This document shows positions 1-6,354 of a stretch of DNA of 8,852 nucleotides, piece by piece. A model generated the notes under the pieces. The model was given only the letters and a program-made list of their open reading frames with translations, was not told the DNA's origin and ran no database searches. The stretch's first letter is position 1. Each line of letters begins with the position of its first letter. A program made the position numbers and the translations under genes. The DNA is from Psychrosphaera sp. (GTDB lineage Bacteria; Pseudomonadota; Gammaproteobacteria; Enterobacterales; Alteromonadaceae): assembly GCA_028098005.1 (NCBI GenBank), contig JAOHFM010000054.1, forward strand, positions 1 through 8,852, given 5' to 3'.

Positions 1-68
1 GGACGAGACTCGAACTCGCGACCCCCGGCGTGACAGGCCGGTATTCTAACCAACTGAACTACCGCTCC
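1..68 (-). tRNA. tRNA-Asp (anticodon GUC), 3' end cut by window edge
   Basis: Read on the minus strand from base 68, this is a canonical tRNA: acceptor 5' strand GGAGCGG, D-arm with GTTCAGTTGGTTAGAA, anticodon arm GGCCTGTCACGCC with anticodon GTC at 34-32, a variable region of Gs, and a T-arm with loop TTCGAGT. It is nearly identical to E. coli tRNA-Asp; one T-stem pair is swapped as a compensatory change (A-T for G-C). Only the first two bases of the 3' acceptor strand are inside the window; about nine bases (rest of the acceptor, discriminator, CCA) are missing. In E. coli the aspV tRNA-Asp also lies just downstream of dnaQ on the same strand, so the location looks ancestral. Identity is very secure. 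Confidence 0.97.
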
Positions 69-104
69 GTTGCTTATCACTTGTTGTCAGCTTTGCTAAA
101 CAAC

Positions 105-140
105 GGGGCGAATATTAAAGTTTGAATTCACTACCGTCAA
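105..140 (-). promoter_or_regulatory. Sigma-70 promoter of the tRNA-Asp gene
   Basis: On the minus strand there is a -35 box TTGACG (140-135), exactly 17 bp of spacer, and a -10 box TAATAT (117-112). A GC-rich discriminator (about 110-103) follows, and the start of transcription should be near 105, giving a leader of about 36 nt before the tRNA 5' end at 68. A near-consensus core with a GC-rich discriminator is the usual form of stable-RNA promoters under stringent (ppGpp/DksA) and growth-rate control; that regulation is inferred from family knowledge. Confidence 0.85.
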
Positions 141-176
141 CACCTTTTTTTAAAAAGTTGTTCTTTTGCTTAGTTT

Positions 177-1664
177 CTAATCATCTGGCAGAGAAAGGTC
201 TAAAATATCATCAGAACCTTCTTGTTTTGGTGCTTTATCACTCGCTTTTTCTTTATCAGAAGAGTCGTTTTTTTCACCGTCTTTAGATTTCTTTTTGAAT
301 TTTATTAATTTGAGCGGGTTAGGTATGCTTCTTTTTAGAACAATTAGCCAAATTACTAAAAAGCCCACCGTTAAAATGACTAAATTTAAGATAATAATTA
401 GCGCTATTGGGACCGGCTCTTCTTTTATTTCTACTTCATTCAATTGTTGCTCTTCATTTTGAGCTGTCTCGATTGGGTTTTCCGTTAATTCTTCGCCATT
501 CTCTGTTTTAATATCGCTAAGCGTTTCGGGTATTTCTGTAGTGAACGCAAACACTGGAGGCGAAAGAATAAACTCTCTTCCCTCTTTATCTTTACCAAAC
601 ACCTCTGTTTCTATTTGAAACTGACCATAATCGGCTTGGAACAAACTTATTTTTCGTTCTTGGTCTTTATTCAGGTGAAAGGTTTCTGTATCGCCGTTTG
701 GAAACGTGCTTACCCCTTGGAACACCAGTTCGTTTATATCTACATACCTATCGTCAACTTCAATAGTGACATAGTGGTAATTATCTTCTCCTGTCGCTTT
801 TTCAACTGTAAAGGTGATTGGGGCAGGTAAAACATTAATATCAGCTTGTACTACTTCCCGAGTAAACAACTCTGCTTGCGCTCTATACTTAGGCGTCCAC
901 TTACCTACTTCACTGTTGAAGTCATATTGAACAGTAAACTCACCATCTCTAGGCCTTTCATCAAGAACTCGCCCATCATCAAAAAATTCTCCCAATGTAT
1001 ATATACCGGCTCCAAAGTTTTTCAACTCAGCGTTATTAGTGGAGTATAAATACGCTCTAAGCCTTACCACATCACGGATGGCAGGATCTCTTATCAGTTC
1101 TCGGGCATTCGTTATTTTTGCTTTCGCTTTAATACGCTCAGTTTGAAATACGGATGATGGTAAGGGGTCAACTATAAGCTGGACGTCAGATAAAACTAAA
1201 ATTTTACTTGTGTCTTCTATGCGCCCTAGAGCTTGCCAAGGACCAGGCATGGGGTTTTTAAGCCTTATTAGGTCATAACTGACATCGGCATGCCAATCCA
1301 CCTCCCCTGTCTCTGCAGCCGTAACGTAAATCTTAGAACCGTCTGGTTTAACTAATACTACGGGCGATGAACCTCGTTTTCTAAACAGCAGTAACAACAG
1401 TTCATCCACCTCATAGTCAATTCTAAAGCGATTATTTAGGAGCTTTATTTGATTGCTACCTTTGAAGTTCTTTAGCATTTCTAATGTGGGTTGCGCTTGA
1501 GCTTTCGTAGGGTCGATAATTTTAGGTAAACTGGTGCCTGGCAGAGCATTTGCGCTGGCGATAGGAAGCAAAAAAGTGAACGCAAAAACAGTCAATATAC
1601 TTTTAAATATTGAAGTAGTTAATTTTATATTGAGTGCTTTTCTTAATGCTGAGTTGTTCGCCAC
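177..1664 (-). CDS. TIGR03503-family exported membrane-anchored protein, function unknown
   Basis: 495 residues. A Sec signal peptide covers about residues 1-40 (hydrophobic core, cleavage after ANA). A large extracytoplasmic part rich in beta-strand pattern follows. It holds an N-P-M-P-G-P-W motif (137-143) and an acidic DDG...D...DG stretch (229-241), both of the kind seen in beta-sandwich domains that accompany VWA-type surface proteins. A single membrane helix lies at about 420-443, then a charged cytoplasmic tail of about 50 residues (Lys-rich, then Asp-rich). This architecture and the place next to dnaQ fit family TIGR03503, a conserved group of unknown function whose species range was noted to resemble that of the GlyGly-CTERM sorting signal. 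The family name is from memory, not a search. The start is GTG, overlapping the end of dnaQ by 22 bp, so the two are almost certainly co-transcribed and translationally coupled. No terminator is visible before the tRNA promoter. Confidence 0.85.
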   Translation of the reverse strand: MANNSALRKALNIKLTTSIFKSILTVFAFTFLLPIASANALPGTSLPKIIDPTKAQAQPTLEMLKNFKGSNQIKLLNNRFRIDYEVDELLLLLFRKRGSSPVVLVKPDGSKIYVTAAETGEVDWHADVSYDLIRLKNPMPGPWQALGRIEDTSKILVLSDVQLIVDPLPSSVFQTERIKAKAKITNARELIRDPAIRDVVRLRAYLYSTNNAELKNFGAGIYTLGEFFDDGRVLDERPRDGEFTVQYDFNSEVGKWTPKYRAQAELFTREVVQADINVLPAPITFTVEKATGEDNYHYVTIEVDDRYVDINELVFQGVSTFPNGDTETFHLNKDQERKISLFQADYGQFQIETEVFGKDKEGREFILSPPVFAFTTEIPETLSDIKTENGEELTENPIETAQNEEQQLNEVEIKEEPVPIALIIILNLVILTVGFLVIWLIVLKRSIPNPLKLIKFKKKSKDGEKNDSSDKEKASDKAPKQEGSDDILDLSLPDD

Positions 1665-2353
1665 AATGGTGCTCCACCCTCTTTTTCTATTATGTCTAAA
1701 CGAGATTCATGCTCAGCAAGTTCGATTTCGCTCGCCTGAACTACCTTCAAATGTCTCATTTCCGTTTTATTTGATCCATCTTGGTTAAGTTGTTGCGCCT
1801 TTAATTGATGAGCTAAATCCATGTCCACTTGACCGCCCGTCATACGCAGATAAACATCAGCCAGTATTTCTGAATCGAGCAAGGCGCCGTGTAACATTCG
1901 GTGGGAGTTATCAATCTCGTATCGCCTACAAAGTGCATCCAAGCTGTTTTTTTGCCCTGGATGCTTATCTCTCGCCATGACTAATGTATCGACCACAGCA
2001 CAAAAGTCTGCAGTTTGCGTCCAGTCTTGCCATAAAATGCCAAATTCATTGTCCATGTGACCAATATCAAAAGGCGCATTATGAATTACCAGTTCGCCAC
2101 CTCTAATATAGTCAAAAAATTCATCGGCTATATCCCTAAACAAAGGCTTACCGCGCAAAAACTCATTAGTGATCCCGTGAACCCCAATCGCTTCGTCTTC
2201 AATCATTCGTTGCGGATCAATATAAACGTGGAAGTTATTGCCGGTAAGACGTCTGTTTACCATCTCGATACAACCAATTTCAATAATGCGGTGCCCAGCT
2301 CTTGGGTCAATACCTGTGGTTTCTGTATCTAAAATAATTTGTCGTTTGGCCAT
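1643..2353 (-). CDS. dnaQ: DNA polymerase III epsilon subunit (3'-5' proofreading exonuclease)
   Basis: 236 residues, close to the E. coli length (243). It removes misincorporated 3' nucleotides during replication as part of the polymerase III core. DEDDh exonuclease motifs are complete: DTETTG with D9 and E11 (ExoI), HNAPFD with D96 (ExoII), and LHGALLD with H155 and D160 (ExoIII). A linker after the domain carries QVDMDL (175-180), at the position of the E. coli beta-clamp binding motif QTSMAF. The C-terminus (about 200-233, ending in ...GGAPLW) matches the alpha-subunit binding segment of E. coli DnaQ. The ATG at 2353 gives the expected N-terminus, but no good Shine-Dalgarno sequence precedes it. 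It is divergent from rnhA, as in E. coli, and its 3' end overlaps the TIGR03503 gene. Confidence 0.98.
   Translation of the reverse strand: MAKRQIILDTETTGIDPRAGHRIIEIGCIEMVNRRLTGNNFHVYIDPQRMIEDEAIGVHGITNEFLRGKPLFRDIADEFFDYIRGGELVIHNAPFDIGHMDNEFGILWQDWTQTADFCAVVDTLVMARDKHPGQKNSLDALCRRYEIDNSHRMLHGALLDSEILADVYLRMTGGQVDMDLAHQLKAQQLNQDGSNKTEMRHLKVVQASEIELAEHESRLDIIEKEGGAPLWRTTQH
1672..1675 (-). promoter_or_regulatory. Ribosome binding site setting the GTG start of the TIGR03503 gene
   Basis: GGAG lies on the minus strand 7 nt upstream of the GTG at 1664-1662, inside the last codons of dnaQ. No in-frame ATG occurs before residue 63, and a later start would remove the signal peptide, so this site fixes the GTG as the likely start. 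Confidence 0.7.
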
Positions 2354-2364
2354 AATTTACTGTA

Positions 2365-2393
2365 TTCAATGATTTTGATAGTTAGAGTATACT
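2365..2393 (+). promoter_or_regulatory. Putative rnhA promoter within a palindromic -10 region
   Basis: TATACT (2388-2393) matches the -10 consensus in 5 of 6 bases. TTCAAT (2365-2370) sits 17 bp upstream as a weak -35 (3 of 6). Transcription would start near 2400, giving a leader of about 36 nt to the rnhA ATG. The -10 is part of a perfect 12-bp palindrome also usable on the opposite strand. Confidence 0.5.
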
Positions 2394-2415
2394 CTGTAAT
2401 TGAAAATAAAATCAC
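2386..2415 (-). promoter_or_regulatory. Putative dnaQ promoter, sharing its -10 with the rnhA promoter
   Basis: Read on the minus strand, TATACT (2391-2386) is a good -10 box. The best -35 at an acceptable distance is GTGATT (2415-2410, 18 bp spacer), only 3 of 6 matches. Predicted start near 2379, leaving a leader of about 26 nt before the dnaQ ATG. The -10 lies in the palindrome AGAGTATACTCT (2384-2395) and overlaps the rnhA -10 by four bases. The -35 is weak, so confidence is moderate. Confidence 0.45.
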
Positions 2416-2427
2416 CCATTAGGATCA

Positions 2428-2439
2428 ATGAGTTTATGA
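2428..2439 (+). other. Possible three-codon upstream ORF overlapping the rnhA start
   Basis: AGGA (2421-2424) stands 3 nt before an ATG (2428) opening the reading frame M-S-L-stop. Its TGA (2437-2439) overlaps the rnhA ATG (2436-2438) in an ATGA arrangement. The same AGGA is 11 nt from the rnhA ATG, long for direct use. This may be chance; translation of such a minimal ORF cannot be shown from sequence. Confidence 0.25.
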
Positions 2440-2897
2440 AATCCGTACAACTTTTCACAGACGGTTCCTGTTTAGGAAATCCCGGACCAGGCGGATATGG
2501 CGCACTACTTATTTATAACGGCCATAAAAAAGAATTACATCAGGGTTATAAAAAAACCACCAATAATAGAATGGAGCTTTTAGCCGTTATAAAAGGTCTT
2601 GAAGCCATTAGCGAATCCTGCAAGATAGACGTAACCACTGATTCAAACTACGTAAAAGATGGCATCACCAAATGGATTAAAAACTGGAAGAAAAACGGCT
2701 GGAAAACGGCTGCAAAGCAACCGGTAAAAAATGTAGATTTATGGAAAGCACTAGACAGCGCTGTTGCTAAACACACCATTGAATGGCATTGGGTTAAAGG
2801 TCATAGCGGCCACACTGAAAATGAAATTGTTGATGACCTAGCAAGAGCTGCAGCGGAGTCAAAAAACTTGTTGGAAGACAGCGGATTTCCAGGCTAA
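2436..2897 (+). CDS. rnhA: Ribonuclease HI
   Basis: 153 residues, against 155 in E. coli RNase HI, with very high similarity over the whole length. It cuts the RNA strand of RNA-DNA hybrids, for example R-loops and stray primers. The four catalytic acidic residues are present: D9 in FTDGSC, E47 in NNRMEL, D69 in TTDSNYV, and D133 in the DDLAR segment, with the general-base histidine H123 in VKGHSGH. The basic handle region used for hybrid binding is recognisable ([13 protein letters not shown], about 80-92). The ATG at 2436 was chosen because it gives the family N-terminus; an in-frame TTG at 2400 would add 12 residues and coincides with the predicted transcription start. It is divergent from dnaQ and followed by a hairpin terminator. 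Confidence 0.97.
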   Translation: MKSVQLFTDGSCLGNPGPGGYGALLIYNGHKKELHQGYKKTTNNRMELLAVIKGLEAISESCKIDVTTDSNYVKDGITKWIKNWKKNGWKTAAKQPVKNVDLWKALDSAVAKHTIEWHWVKGHSGHTENEIVDDLARAAAESKNLLEDSGFPG

Positions 2898-2900
2898 TTT

Positions 2901-2916
2901 TATTTGATATCAAATA
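2901..2916. repeat. Perfect 16-bp palindrome just after rnhA
   Basis: TATTTGATATCAAATA is fully self-complementary with no spacer and begins three bases after the rnhA stop codon. As RNA it could form only a weak AT-rich hairpin with a 4-nt loop. It precedes the main terminator and may be a protein-binding site, an mRNA 3'-end element or chance. Confidence 0.5.
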
Positions 2917-2920
2917 GAAA

Positions 2921-2948
2921 TAAAAAGCAGACTATCCTCTGCTTTTTA
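2921..2948. terminator. Bidirectional Rho-independent terminator between rnhA and the EamA gene
   Basis: TAAAAAGCAGA (2921-2931) and TCTGCTTTTTA (2938-2948) form a perfect 11-bp stem around the 6-nt loop CTATCC. An A-tract precedes and a T-tract follows the GC part on both strands, so transcripts from either side end in a hairpin plus U-run. The position between two convergent genes fits a shared terminator. Confidence 0.88.
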
Positions 2949-2972
2949 TAACAAACTAATTTTACTTTCTAT

Positions 2973-3824
2973 TTATCTCGTGTTACTAAGCGCATTACTC
3001 ACCACTGCACCAACAACAATTAACAAGGTTGCAACAATTATTGACACCGTTAGTTCACTAAAGCCAAATAAATACAAAGAAAGTGACGCGATTACGGGAG
3101 TACCAAAACTAATTGATGCTAACCAAGATTGGTTCCCCTCTTTCATACCAATGTCCCATAAATAAAAAGCACCGCCAGTTGGACCAATACCTATAAGTAC
3201 AAGCATCATGATTTCTATGTTTGTTAAATTCCATACTCCATTTTCAAACAGTAAATGACAACACAACGCAATCACTGCTACCGCCATTGCCACCCAAGAT
3301 ATGTCTTCTACATCACTTTTTGTTTTAGATAAAAACCAGGAGTAATTGGTCCATATCAACGCACACCCTAGTGCACATAGATAGCCAACGACTGCTAACG
3401 TACTTTCTCCTTGGTTTGAATCTAAGCCATCTGCGATCATTACTACTGTGCCACAGAAACCGATAATTCCACCTAAAACGGCAAATCGTTTATTGCCTTT
3501 GGTTGCTAATAATACGCCTAGCAATAAAGGCCAAAGATAGATAATTAAGGTTGCTTCAATGGGTGGTGCAAAACGAAGCGCTAAAAAATAGAATATATGA
3601 AAGCCGAATAAACCCGTTACCCCCACAAGCCATTGAGTTCTGTTCATTGCGGGCTTTTTGATTAAAGGCTCACGCTTAATGGCTCGTTTTACATAAACTA
3701 ACGAGCTCGCTATTGTGAAACAAATAAACAGAAGTTGAAACGGTGGGATACGATTAGTAAACACACTCAGTGCCGCTAACATACCCCACATAAAAATAGC
3801 AAAACAGCCTAAAAACGTTGCCAT
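2973..3824 (-). CDS. EamA-domain DMT-family transporter, YddG-like
   Basis: 283 residues from the chosen ATG. The sequence is hydrophobic throughout, with about ten predicted membrane helices arranged as two five-helix EamA repeats, the standard form of drug/metabolite transporters in the inner membrane. The segment around residues 78-100 (FYFLALRFAPPIEA, then YLWPL) strongly resembles exporters of the YddG group, which export aromatic amino acids in E. coli; substrate assignment here is only suggestive. The frame is open upstream to a TTG at 3839, but AGGGG sits 5 nt before the ATG at 3824, favouring this later start. It is convergent with rnhA across the shared terminator. It lies 96 bp downstream of the ABC permease gene on the same strand, so it may have its own promoter or receive read-through; no convincing promoter was found. 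A metabolite exporter is a firm call, the substrate is not. Confidence 0.88.
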   Translation of the reverse strand: MATFLGCFAIFMWGMLAALSVFTNRIPPFQLLFICFTIASSLVYVKRAIKREPLIKKPAMNRTQWLVGVTGLFGFHIFYFLALRFAPPIEATLIIYLWPLLLGVLLATKGNKRFAVLGGIIGFCGTVVMIADGLDSNQGESTLAVVGYLCALGCALIWTNYSWFLSKTKSDVEDISWVAMAVAVIALCCHLLFENGVWNLTNIEIMMLVLIGIGPTGGAFYLWDIGMKEGNQSWLASISFGTPVIASLSLYLFGFSELTVSIIVATLLIVVGAVVSNALSNTR

Positions 3825-3829
3825 CATTA

Positions 3830-3834
3830 CCCCT
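3830..3834 (-). promoter_or_regulatory. Ribosome binding site choosing the EamA start
   Basis: AGGGG on the minus strand lies 5 nt before the ATG at 3824-3822 and only 2 nt before the ATG at 3827-3825. The more upstream TTG (3839) would put this site inside the gene. It therefore supports 3824 as start. Confidence 0.6.
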
Positions 3835-3851
3835 AACAAAAAATTAAGAGC

Positions 3852-3884
3852 GCATAGTAACGGATGTAGGTAAAATTACTATGC
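3852..3884. repeat. Inverted repeat in the gap between the ABC exporter operon and the EamA gene
   Basis: GCATAGTAA (3852-3860) and TTACTATGC (3876-3884) are exact 9-bp inverted copies around a 15-bp spacer. Allowing a 2-base bulge extends pairing to GAG/CTC on the outside (3848-3850 and 3885-3886). No U-tract follows directly on either strand, so it is not a standard terminator. Dimeric regulator operator, mRNA-stabilising hairpin after the operon and leader element of the EamA gene are all possible. The rest of this roughly 96-bp gap shows nothing else convincing. Confidence 0.55.
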
Positions 3885-3920
3885 TCATGAGACATAAAAC
3901 TAAGTAAAAGTTATATATGC

Positions 3921-5159
3921 CTAGTCAGAATGCAGTGCTTCAATAGGGTTAAGTCTCGATGCTTTAATGGCCGGATACGCGCCAAAAGAAACCCCTACAA
4001 CCATGCATATCGCAAGAGACAAGAATATCGCCCACATTGACCAAGTCACAGCCCATTCAGAATAAAAGCCAATCACTTCCGAGAGTAGTAGCCCAAAACC
4101 AACGCCTAGTACCCCGCCTAAAAATGAAATAACAAAGCTCTCTGTAATAAATTGTAGCTTAATGTCTTGTTTTGTTGCGCCAACGGCCCTTAGCAAACCA
4201 ATTTCTTTAGTCCGCTCCAAAACATTAGCCAACATAATATTCATAATACCTATGCCACCTACCAACAATGAGATTCCCGCCACACAGGCCATAACAATAT
4301 TAAATATCTGCTGGGTTTGTTCTTGTTGTGCCAAAAGCTCAGATGGAATAATTAAGGTGTAATCCTCTATATCACTATGGCGAACGGAAAGTAGCTGTGA
4401 AATTGCTTTTGAAGCTAATATTGGGCTGTAACCTTTTTCAATTGACACTTTTACTACGTCTAATTCACTGGCTAACCTATCCGATGAAAACTTTTTTAAT
4501 GCCGTTGTTAGCGGAACAAAAACCCTATTTCTGTCCCCACCCAATTTCACGCCTTGAAACTCATCTTTATTTAGCTCCGGCTTTGTTAATACGCCCACCA
4601 CCTTTAGCCAAACATGGTTAACTTTTACTAATTGGCCTACCGGATCAGTGTTAGGAAATAAAGATTGAGCAGCATCAAAGCCTAAAACCGCCACTTGGCT
4701 TACATTATCAATGTCCGTTTTTGTGATCAGTCGTCCCTGAGTAGATGCTAGATTAGCAAGCGTAAAGTAACTTTCATTGACACCGATTGTCTCAGACTCA
4801 GCCTTTCCATATTCACTATACAAGGCATGCGTTTTTATCTCTTTTTCAGCACTAAAGCCGGTAATAAAAGGCAGCGTAGACAACATGGCATTAATATCTG
4901 ACATAGATAAGCCGAGTGTTTCTTCACGCAGCTCTTTAAGCTCATCTTTGCTGAATTGCTTTGTTTCAATGATTAAGTTGTTGACTCCCATAGAGTCAAT
5001 TAATTTTAACGCTTCTTTTTCTGCACCTTCGCCAATATTCAACATGGCTATTACAGCACCAACCCCAAAAATCATGCCTAGTAGGGTTAACAAGGTTCTT
5101 AGTTTTTGAGACGCAAGTTCACTCCATGCATCTATCACTAATGGTTTTAACTTATCCAT
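3921..5159 (-). CDS. MacB-like ABC transporter permease (FtsX domain)
   Basis: 412 residues. A mechanotransmission-type ABC permease in the inner membrane that works with a separate ATPase and periplasmic adaptors. The N-terminus has a short amphipathic stretch (SQKLRTLLTLLGMIFGVGAV) leading into membrane helix 1 (about 22-42). A periplasmic MacB_PCD domain of about 240 residues follows, then three C-terminal helices (about 286-311, 340-363, 374-396). The coupling segment ERTKEIGLLRAVGAT (around 315-328) that contacts the ATPase is well conserved, and the end SRLNPIEAL is the family's usual C-terminus. Unlike E. coli MacB, the ATPase is not fused. The ATG overlaps the end of the preceding adaptor gene by 8 bp, with GGGAGAG in that gene as ribosome binding site. 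It is the last gene of the exporter operon. Family is clear; cargo is unknown. Confidence 0.94.
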   Translation of the reverse strand: MDKLKPLVIDAWSELASQKLRTLLTLLGMIFGVGAVIAMLNIGEGAEKEALKLIDSMGVNNLIIETKQFSKDELKELREETLGLSMSDINAMLSTLPFITGFSAEKEIKTHALYSEYGKAESETIGVNESYFTLANLASTQGRLITKTDIDNVSQVAVLGFDAAQSLFPNTDPVGQLVKVNHVWLKVVGVLTKPELNKDEFQGVKLGGDRNRVFVPLTTALKKFSSDRLASELDVVKVSIEKGYSPILASKAISQLLSVRHSDIEDYTLIIPSELLAQQEQTQQIFNIVMACVAGISLLVGGIGIMNIMLANVLERTKEIGLLRAVGATKQDIKLQFITESFVISFLGGVLGVGFGLLLSEVIGFYSEWAVTWSMWAIFLSLAICMVVGVSFGAYPAIKASRLNPIEALHSD

Positions 5160-6354
5160 GTTTGTTCTCTCCCGGTGTACTTAACGCAATTTGGTCACCT
5201 TCATTAAGACCTGAAGTAACTTCTACTAAAAACAAGTTTTTAGCTCCCGTTGATATGGGCTGTTTTTTAAAACGATTTCCTTGCTTAACATAAACAAAGT
5301 TACCGCCATCTTCATTGTGTATTGCTTGTAACGGGGCAACCAACTTCTGGTCAAAGGCTTCAACATGAATGGTTGCCGATAGTTTTCGCCCTGGCCTAAA
5401 GGTATCGCTACCGGCTTGAGAAATACTCACCGTTACCTCAAAAAACTTTACCGGATTTCCTCTTTGAATTGTTCTGGCAAAGCCTGCAACTTCAACAACC
5501 TTGCCTGTAAAAACTTTATTAGGATAAGCGTCTAAGGTCAAACTGACGCTCTGATCTTTACCTAAACCAATAGCCTCTTTTTCTAAGACAAATAGTTTGG
5601 CTTGCATTTGCGATAAATTTGGAATTTTTGCAACAGCGCTTCCTGGAAACACAGTTTGACCTACCGTTGCTGATTCGCCACGCCAGTTTTTTTCGTAAAC
5701 TAATAAACCATCAAAAGGCGCTCTCACCTCCAATAAGGAAAGTGCTTGTTGATGCTGGTCTAGTTTAGATTGATGGCCGCTTTTTTGAATATCAAGCACA
5801 TCAACGGCGCTTTGACTTTGTTCACGAATGCTGCCTTTTTTCCAATCTAAGAACTCATCTTTGGCGCTTAAAAACTCGGTGTTTTCCATAGACTCAATGA
5901 TTTCTAATTGTGAATATATGCGTAAGTCATCCACAGAGTAGCTTTTCGCAAATTCAAACTCTTCACCTACAAACTCTTTTTCTGCTTTTACCTCAGTTTC
6001 ATCTTTATTTTTTTCTGTTACTTTTTTTACGATGTCTTTTTCTATTAACATCATATCTAGTTGCTCGTTACGTGAGTCTATGGATAGTTTTTCACCATCA
6101 AACTTTACTATTAGCTCACCTTTTTTTACTTCTTTATATTCTTCCGCTAGCCATGCAATAGTCATTGGTTGACGACCAGGAGAGTTTATTGTTTCCGATG
6201 AAGCGGCTTCAAGGTGTCCAGTTCCGGGTACATCTACCCTTAAATTAGTCGCTGCAACTGTATATGTAGGAATTGTTTCTTGTTCTTCAGAACATCCCAC
6301 CAGCAACAAAGACGAACATATCGCTAGCAACAAAGTCGCGTTTAAATACTTCAT
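5152..6354 (-). CDS. Third periplasmic adaptor (HlyD/MacA-type), lipoprotein with membrane-proximal domain
   Basis: 400 residues. Lipoprotein signal peptide with lipobox LVGC, lipidated Cys at 21, Ser at +2. Domains in order: first half of the lipoyl/biotinyl-like fold (about 55-87, ending KKGELIVKFD), alpha-helical hairpin (about 88-206), second lipoyl half (207-245, RAPFDGLLVY onward), beta-barrel (about 248-332, with the shared motif LDAYP at 274-278 and RPGRKL at 320-325), and a C-terminal beta-rich membrane-proximal domain (about 335-395, LVAPLQAIHN through GLNEGDQIAL). It is the only one of the three adaptors with that last domain and therefore the one most like complete MacA. Its start overlaps the preceding stop as ATGA, with GGAGG 6 nt upstream. 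Expected role: adaptor linking the permease to an outer-membrane channel. The canonical TolC-tip pattern R-x3-L-x6-S was not seen in the hairpin. Confidence 0.92.
   Translation of the reverse strand: MKYLNATLLLAICSSLLLVGCSEEQETIPTYTVAATNLRVDVPGTGHLEAASSETINSPGRQPMTIAWLAEEYKEVKKGELIVKFDGEKLSIDSRNEQLDMMLIEKDIVKKVTEKNKDETEVKAEKEFVGEEFEFAKSYSVDDLRIYSQLEIIESMENTEFLSAKDEFLDWKKGSIREQSQSAVDVLDIQKSGHQSKLDQHQQALSLLEVRAPFDGLLVYEKNWRGESATVGQTVFPGSAVAKIPNLSQMQAKLFVLEKEAIGLGKDQSVSLTLDAYPNKVFTGKVVEVAGFARTIQRGNPVKFFEVTVSISQAGSDTFRPGRKLSATIHVEAFDQKLVAPLQAIHNEDGGNFVYVKQGNRFKKQPISTGAKNLFLVEVTSGLNEGDQIALSTPGENKHG

Noticed and set aside
1..68. tRNA-Asp as an integration site with a mobile element in the window
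   Set aside because: The tRNA 3' end, where integration occurs, is outside the window; the side seen here is conserved housekeeping DNA with no integrase or attachment repeat.
138..160. AT-rich inverted repeat CAAC...GTTG as a terminator of the TIGR03503 gene
   Set aside because: Only four GC-containing pairs, a three-base bulge, almost no loop, and no U-tract on the minus strand; it also overlaps the tRNA -35 box.
2400..2435. In-frame TTG at 2400 as the rnhA start
   Set aside because: It adds 12 residues absent from the E. coli protein, and the predicted transcription start is at the same base.
3825..3839. TTG at 3839 or ATG at 3827 as the EamA start
   Set aside because: The AGGGG at 3830-3834 would lie inside the gene or too close; the ATG at 3824 has proper spacing.
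3880..3950. Promoter for the EamA gene (TTGAAG with TATATA, minus strand)
   Set aside because: The spacer is about 20 bp for the best -10 and the -10 match is poor; not supportable as an annotation.
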